A DNA stretch of 64,000 nucleotides. Source: Berghia stephanieae. Its lineage: Eukaryota > Mollusca > Gastropoda > Nudibranchia > Aeolidiidae. Location of the stretch: contig CM067446.1 in assembly GCA_034508935.3 (NCBI GenBank), positions 26,300,630 to 26,364,629 on the forward strand, in the 5' to 3' direction. The notes below the pieces were generated by a model, which saw nothing but the letters and a program-made list of their open reading frames with translations, was not told where the DNA came from and ran no database searches. The position numbers were made by a program, and so were the translations under genes. Positions 59,271 through 64,000 of this stretch are shown in pieces (the first letter of the stretch is position 1; the number at the start of each line of letters is the position of its first letter).

Positions 59271-60170
59271 CACGTCGTTTGCAATCCATCCTGTTAGAAA
59301 TGAGATAGCTTTTTCTTCTTTCTCTGTTTCTCCCCTTTTAATAATTTTCTCAAATAATATACAATATGCAATGTGATCAATATATTGTTACTTATGTTTT
59401 AAGGGCATTTAATAAATTTAAGGAATACTTAACTTGATCAATTTTAAAGCACTATCCAATTACCCTACAGAAGAAATATATAACAAGTTGTTATCGCAGT
59501 GTAAATTATAATTGTAAGCAGTCATGAGCTGAGAAATTAATAATTTTCATTCATACTGGGCCATCGTTCTAGACTTAAGAAGTTAAGAAGGAGTAGGATT
59601 ACATAGAGACAGGATGAGAAGAGTGACCAGTTAAATTCCAATCTAAAGCCATACCCTTGAACTTGAACAGGGGGATAGGCTAGACCTAGGAACAAAATGT
59701 GAAATAAAGAAAGGTAAAAACAGTCTTGAGATTTCTCGTGAATTGATAGTTTATGTATAATTGACCTGTACTGTTACAATGTATGGCAAAAGGGGGAGAT
59801 CTCGCATTCCGATAGGGGAGGGACATTGAGAGATGTGTCGCAGATGCCAGAAACAATTAGGCGTCTATTATAAAATAGCTCTATTATAATATAAGCTCAG
59901 ACTCAGATTCAGAGCAAACAAATCCTCGGATAAGATTCAGAATAGAAGATTCATGTTTACTTTATACATAAATAGTAAGATTACCTTATTTATGAGGCGT
60001 CAAACTATTAATCCTCCGAAATAGAGACAAATAATGTAGAAAAGCAAAAGCTTATTGTATTGTAGAATGTCCTGCATGAGCAATGAGCAAAGAGAAGATG
60101 AAGCTATGTGTGTAGTGTGTAGTGTGTAAAAATGAAAATAAATGACACTTGTCTGTCTGTGTTTAGTGTT
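59271..60170. other. Intergenic: nothing recognised
   Basis: No supported gene or element in this AT-rich stretch. Confidence 0.45.
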
Positions 60171-60175
60171 TAGCT

Positions 60176-60429
60176 CAGGGCTGCCAGATGGCCAGAGTTT
60201 ATTGTCGTCGTCAATTTCGACTATAATAGTAGCCAAATAGTTCCCCACGTGGCGAGACATTGCTAACACTTTGACTCTTTTAAAAACATTGGTTTTAATA
60301 ACAAAATATAATTGAACAAGGACAACAAAAAATGGTTTTTATATTCAATTTTAAAGAGTTTGTAATTTTAGAAAATATATTCTCTGTATTCCCAATTTTG
60401 GCTATGTACATGGCCATCTGGCAGTCCTG
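60176..60429. mobile_element. hAT-like MITE, 254 bp
   Basis: CAGGGCTGCCAGATGGCCA at the left end and, inverted, CAGGACTGCCAGATGGCCA at the right differ at one of 19 positions. Flanking 8-mers GTTTAGCT and ATTTGACT are alike at five positions and could be a decayed hAT target duplication. CAG ends and 254-bp length fit a hAT MITE. No coding sequence. Confidence 0.65.
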
Positions 60430-60531
60430 ATTTGACTCCGACGACATAATGCCAGATAATTTTTTGTTTTAAATTCTAAAACAAATCAGCATATATAAGC
60501 CACTTTGGATTGTATTTGTTTTGTTTAGTTT

Positions 60532-60563
<32 letters not shown>

Positions 60564-60739
60564 ATTGTTTGTTTTTGTTTTTTTAATATATTTGTTTATT
60601 TGTTTGTTTTTTTGGGTTGCTTTTTTTCTGATTTTGATTTGTTTGTGTGAGCGTTTGGTTTTCAATATAATATTTTAAATTGTTTTTGTTTAGTCTTTGT
60701 GTTTTGTTTGTGTTTAGTTTTGTTTTGTATGTTTTTTTC

Positions 60740-60742
<3 letters not shown>

Positions 60743-60770
<28 letters not shown>
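60743..60770. repeat. Poly(G) run of 28
   Basis: An uninterrupted run of 28 G directly before the T-rich tandem repeat. Confidence 0.95.
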
Positions 60771-60777
60771 TAGGAGG

Positions 60778-61799
60778 GGTTGGAAGGGAAGGGACGAGGT
60801 TGTGTTTTTTTCTTACTGTTTGTCTGGGTTTGTATTTTTTTTTCTTTTGTTAATTTGCTTTTTTTTTAAACGTACATGAAACCAATTTGTTCTTTGTTAT
60901 TGATTTTTGTTTGTTGTTTTTTTATTTTTTATTTTTTGTTTTTTTTTGGTTTTTTGTTGTTTTTTTTTTTTTTTTTTTTTTTTTTTTTGGTGCTTCTTAG
61001 TTTGTTTGTTTGTTTTTGTTGTTTTTTTTTGTTTTTGTTTTTAATTTTTTTTTGTTCTGTTTTTTATCCCCCTTCTTTCTTATATATTTCATTTTGATTT
61101 TGGGAGGAGGCGACGTGCACTAATTTGGTTGGAAGGGAAGGGACGAGGTTGTGTTTTTTTCTTACTGTTTGTCTGGGTTTGTATTTTTTTTTCTTTTGTT
61201 AATTTGCTTTTTTTAAACGTACTTGAAACCAATTTGTTCTTTGTTATTGATTTTTGTTTGTTGTTTTTTTATTTTTTATTTGTTATTTTTATTTTATTTT
61301 TTATTTTTTTGGTGCTTCTTAGTTTGTTTGTTTGTTTTTGTTGATTTTTTGTTTTTGTTTTTAATTTTTTTTGTTCTGTTTTTTATCCCCCTTCTTTCTT
61401 ATATATTTCATTTTGATTTTGGGAGGAGGCGACGTGCACTAATTTGGTTGGAAGGGAAGGGACGAGGTTGTGTTTTTTTCTTACTGTTTGTCTGGGTTTG
61501 TATTTTTTTTTTCTTTTGTTAATTTGCTTTTTTTTAAAACGTACATGAAACCAATTTGTTCTTTGTTATTGATTTTTGTTTGTTGTTTTTTTTTTTGTTT
61601 TTTGTTTTTTTTTTTTTTTTGTTTTTTTGGGGTTTTTTTTTCGTTTTTGGTTTTTTTTTTGGTGCTTCTTAGTTTGTTTGTTTTTGTTTTTTTTTTTTTT
61701 GTTTTTTTTTTTAATTTTTTTTTTTTGTTCTGTTTTTTGTCCCCCTTCTTTCTTATATATTTCATTTTGATTTTGGGAGGAGGCGACGTGCACTAATTT
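60778..61799. repeat. T-rich tandem triplication, units of 319-353 bp
   Basis: Units start at 60778, 61127 and 61446 with GGTTGGAAGGGAAGGGACGA and end with GGGAGGAGGCGACGTGCACT. The cores are GT/T-only on this strand (long poly-T with G spacers) and vary in T-run length. Open frames here are translations of the low-complexity core. Confidence 0.95.
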
Positions 61800-61934
61800 A
61801 CAATAAGTACACGTCGGGAGGAGAAGAAATTATTATTTGCTTGAGGTTTTGTTTAATGTTTCTTTTCTTTTCTTTTTATTTTTATTATTTTGTTTTGCTT
61901 TTGTTTGTTTTTTGTTTTTTGTTTTGTTTTCTAA

Positions 61935-62000
61935 ATTTGCTTATTGTAAAGCGCCTTAGAGCTTGAATTCATGGAATTTGCGTGCTATACAAATGATCAA
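61935..62000 (+). mobile_element. SINE/LINE 3'-end-like remnant
   Basis: TTGTAAAGCGCCTTAGAGC followed by GCGTGCTATACAAATG resembles the 3' ends of SINE-A (TGTAAAGCGCTTTGA...GCGCTATACAAA). It could be the tail of a partner LINE or of another SINE. Confidence 0.45.
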
Positions 62001-63210
62001 AGATTAATGAACTATTATGAGATGATTGTATTTCCTTGAAATATATATACGCAATAGCGCGTGCACAGGCAGGCTAGATGCTAAAAAGGCGAGGGGGGGG
62101 GGGGGGGGTTTGCTGTTAAATAAGTTTTGAAGGCAATTGGATACTCATGCGCGCATGATGAAAGTGAAAAGATATAACACTGAAGATATTGCAGAATTTC
62201 AAAATAGCAGCCAAGAATACCAAGCCCTTGTCGGGCACGCAGGGGAGTGAGGGATTTGTTAAATATAATTTCTTTATCATTCATTCAACCCTTTGAAAAT
62301 AAGCAATCTAAAAAGCATTTGCCTTTTTCATGGAAATTAAGCAGGTAAACCTTTATGCATGAATATGCGTTAACGCTTGGTTCACTCTGATACTGATAGT
62401 AATGGTTTGGTCAAAGATATGATTTTCCATTTCTCTATTTTGAAATCTTCCGACCTTCAAAAACTGTAAGTTAAAGTGAGAATAACTTTTATCAATTGGT
62501 AGATTGTTTCTTTCCGCCGCGTAGCTCTATATAATTTATCTGTTTAAATGTGTTTGAGCAACGGAATGAAAAGAGAAAGCACGTCGTGCAGGTTCATCTA
62601 TTAAATAGCCAACCACGCATGACCGCCTCAAAATTCGCTTCTTGTTCCACCATCCCCCATATGTCGCTTTGTAAGTGTCGGAAACTTAGTCCAAGACAAG
62701 AAATGAATGCTTATTGAGTCTGCTGTGTTCTGTGTTCAGCTTCTGCACTTTGTTATCTGTAATCTATTGCATTCTACCTACCGTTCCGACTTTCAATATT
62801 AACCCTTTGGCAGCGAGACAGAATTTCTTTCATAACAGATCCACCTCTATTATTTATCCGACGTGTTTTTATTTTAATTTAAAAGAATAGAAAAGAGAGA
62901 GAGAACCCCCCCCCCCCCAAAAAAAAATGATAAAAAATAAAAATAAATTAATCAATCAAAACACACCAGTAACATCGTACTTCATTGCATCGCTGAAAAC
63001 GGTAAGATGATAACATGATCAGGTTACGATCAGCACCCGCCATGGGCGAATTCAGGCAAACTCTTTGACGATAGACTGAGTTCAAATTTGATATAGACTG
63101 GCATCCAACTTGGACACAATTAAGCAAATAAGTGAAATAGAAACATCAAATTTGTATAATGTAACCTAAATTCGACCGCAACAGATTTTTAAAAATCTAG
63201 TATTTCCTTC
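62001..63210. other. Intergenic: nothing recognised
   Basis: Contains a G-run at 62093-62108 and a C-run at 62907-62918. No gene is supported. Confidence 0.45.
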
Positions 63211-63214
63211 TTAT

Positions 63215-63228
63215 ATATTATATATATA

Positions 63229-63303
<75 letters not shown>
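63215..63303. repeat. (TA)n microsatellite
   Basis: About 85 bases of almost pure TA. Confidence 0.95.
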
Positions 63304-63304
<1 letters not shown>

Positions 63305-63394
63305 ATCGTGTTTGATACAAATATGGTACGAAAAGTGCTCGACATGTAGTAATGGAGCGAATTATTATTTTAATATTTACCACAATGTTTGAGA

Positions 63395-63440
63395 CAGTCT
63401 ACATTAATGTTTTAGGCCCAATTAGCCATCGTCAGGACTG
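63395..63440 (-). ncRNA. Hammerhead-ribozyme-like motif (Penelope-type, probably inactive)
   Basis: On the minus strand, in order: stem I strand CAGTC (63440-63436); core CTGACGA (63435-63429); a poor stem II (TGGCTAATTGGGCC); AAAA in place of GAAA; stem III ACA-TTAA-TGT; A at the cleavage position; stem I partner GACTG (63399-63395). The compact 46-base form with a 3-bp stem III matches hammerheads found in Penelope-like retroelements. The conserved G12 reads A, probably by CpG decay, so activity is unlikely. Confidence 0.55.
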
Positions 63441-63503
63441 AGTTGGGTTTGTTTTGTTTTGTTTTTTGTTTTTTGTTTTTGTTTTTTTTTTTGTTTGTTT
63501 TTC

Positions 63504-63625
63504 CAGCGTGGCACAGTGAAGTGACCTTTGGGGTTATCTGGTTTGAGTCCAATCCGCCGTGCTGTCTGTCTCTGAGTAAGTAGCCTTGGTCTAGTTCACG
63601 GAGGCACTGAGTCTACGTGCACTTT
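63504..63625 (+). mobile_element. Possible tRNA-derived SINE
   Basis: GCGTGGCACAGTGAAGTGAC, then ATCTGGTTTGAGTCCAATCC (B-box-like) and a TGAGTAAGTAGCCTTGGTC body. Decayed and uncertain. Confidence 0.3.
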
Positions 63626-63778
63626 TTTTTTTTACAACATTGACAACCTAAAATGTAATAAAATGGTCTCACTTTTGTATTGGAATTACTCTTCAACACA
63701 AATACCATTGTCCCTTACGGCAAAATAAAAAAAACAGCCTTCAGACCTGCAAATGACATGGTCAAATACATATTTTGC

Positions 63779-64000
63779 CTGGGTGGGGTTCCTGACCTCC
63801 CATAGTGGGCAGGGAGGTACATACTGTGTCTTCTATCCCCCTGTGTCTGTTTTCCAACATGCTTTCTGTCTTTGTCTTGGAATGGGATTACTTGGTTTTG
63901 TCCTGTCCCTGGCCGGATACCTGGCTGGGAGAGAAAAGGTCAAATGTGTAGTTAGTTTTGGGAGATGAAATTTTTTTCCTTGTAAATCATCTCTCTGTTA
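63779..64000 (+). repeat. Rep-A, copy 8 (plus, cut by window end)
   Basis: GGGTGGGGTTCCTGACCTCC, TTTCTGTCTTTGTCTTGGAA, CTGGCCGGATACCTGG and TTTTTTTCCTTGTAAATCAT in order. Continues beyond the window. Confidence 0.9.

Overview
The window is animal nuclear DNA: AT-rich, intron-bearing and crowded with repeats. It holds LINE fragments, tRNA-derived SINEs, TIR elements, a Ty3/Gypsy element and very long triplet microsatellites. A TSC2 gene, an intronless ARL4-like gene and the mix of retroelements suggest a marine invertebrate bilaterian, perhaps a mollusc or another lophotrochozoan. This placement is inference; nothing in the window fixes the species.

Layout. (1) 1-18.1 kb, + strand: the last four exons of TSC2 (tuberin), from the catalytic asparagine of the Rap/Rheb-GAP domain to the stop codon. 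Three introns, two of them inflated by LINE fragments, a pogo-like element and (ATT)n/(TAC)n arrays, spread 483 coding bases over 17 kb. (2) 18.1-22.1 kb: small TIR elements (pogo-like) and the first copy of a dispersed repeat, here called Rep-A. (3) 22.7-26.1 kb: a PIF/Harbinger transposase fragment cut by a SINE, then a 2.4-kb, 38-bp minisatellite arranged as one giant inverted repeat with perfect hairpins near its right end. (4) 26-39.4 kb: intergenic DNA with a cluster of Rep-A copies, tRNA-like SINE heads, a 56-bp tandem repeat, a 650-bp (GAA)n tract and a 0.5-kb palindrome. (5) 40.10-40.66 kb, - strand: the only complete host gene, a single-exon ARL4-like small GTPase of 184 residues whose catalytic glutamine position reads lysine. 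(6) 41-53 kb: SINEs, foldback SINEs, local duplications, nested LINE fragments and a 664-bp pogo-like element. (7) 53.8-59.3 kb: a Ty3/Gypsy (Mag/SURL-like) LTR element with intact target duplications, whose 5' LTR carries a later retroposon insertion. (8) 59.3-64 kb: a hAT-like MITE, a T-rich triplicated repeat, a (TA)n tract, a hammerhead-ribozyme-like fossil and a last Rep-A copy.

How the parts relate. TSC2 is the GAP that switches off Rheb upstream of TORC1. The ARL4-like gene lies more than 20 kb away on the other strand and nothing suggests co-regulation. Most of the remaining DNA is best read as layered mobile-element history, and several insertions can be ordered because one element interrupts another.
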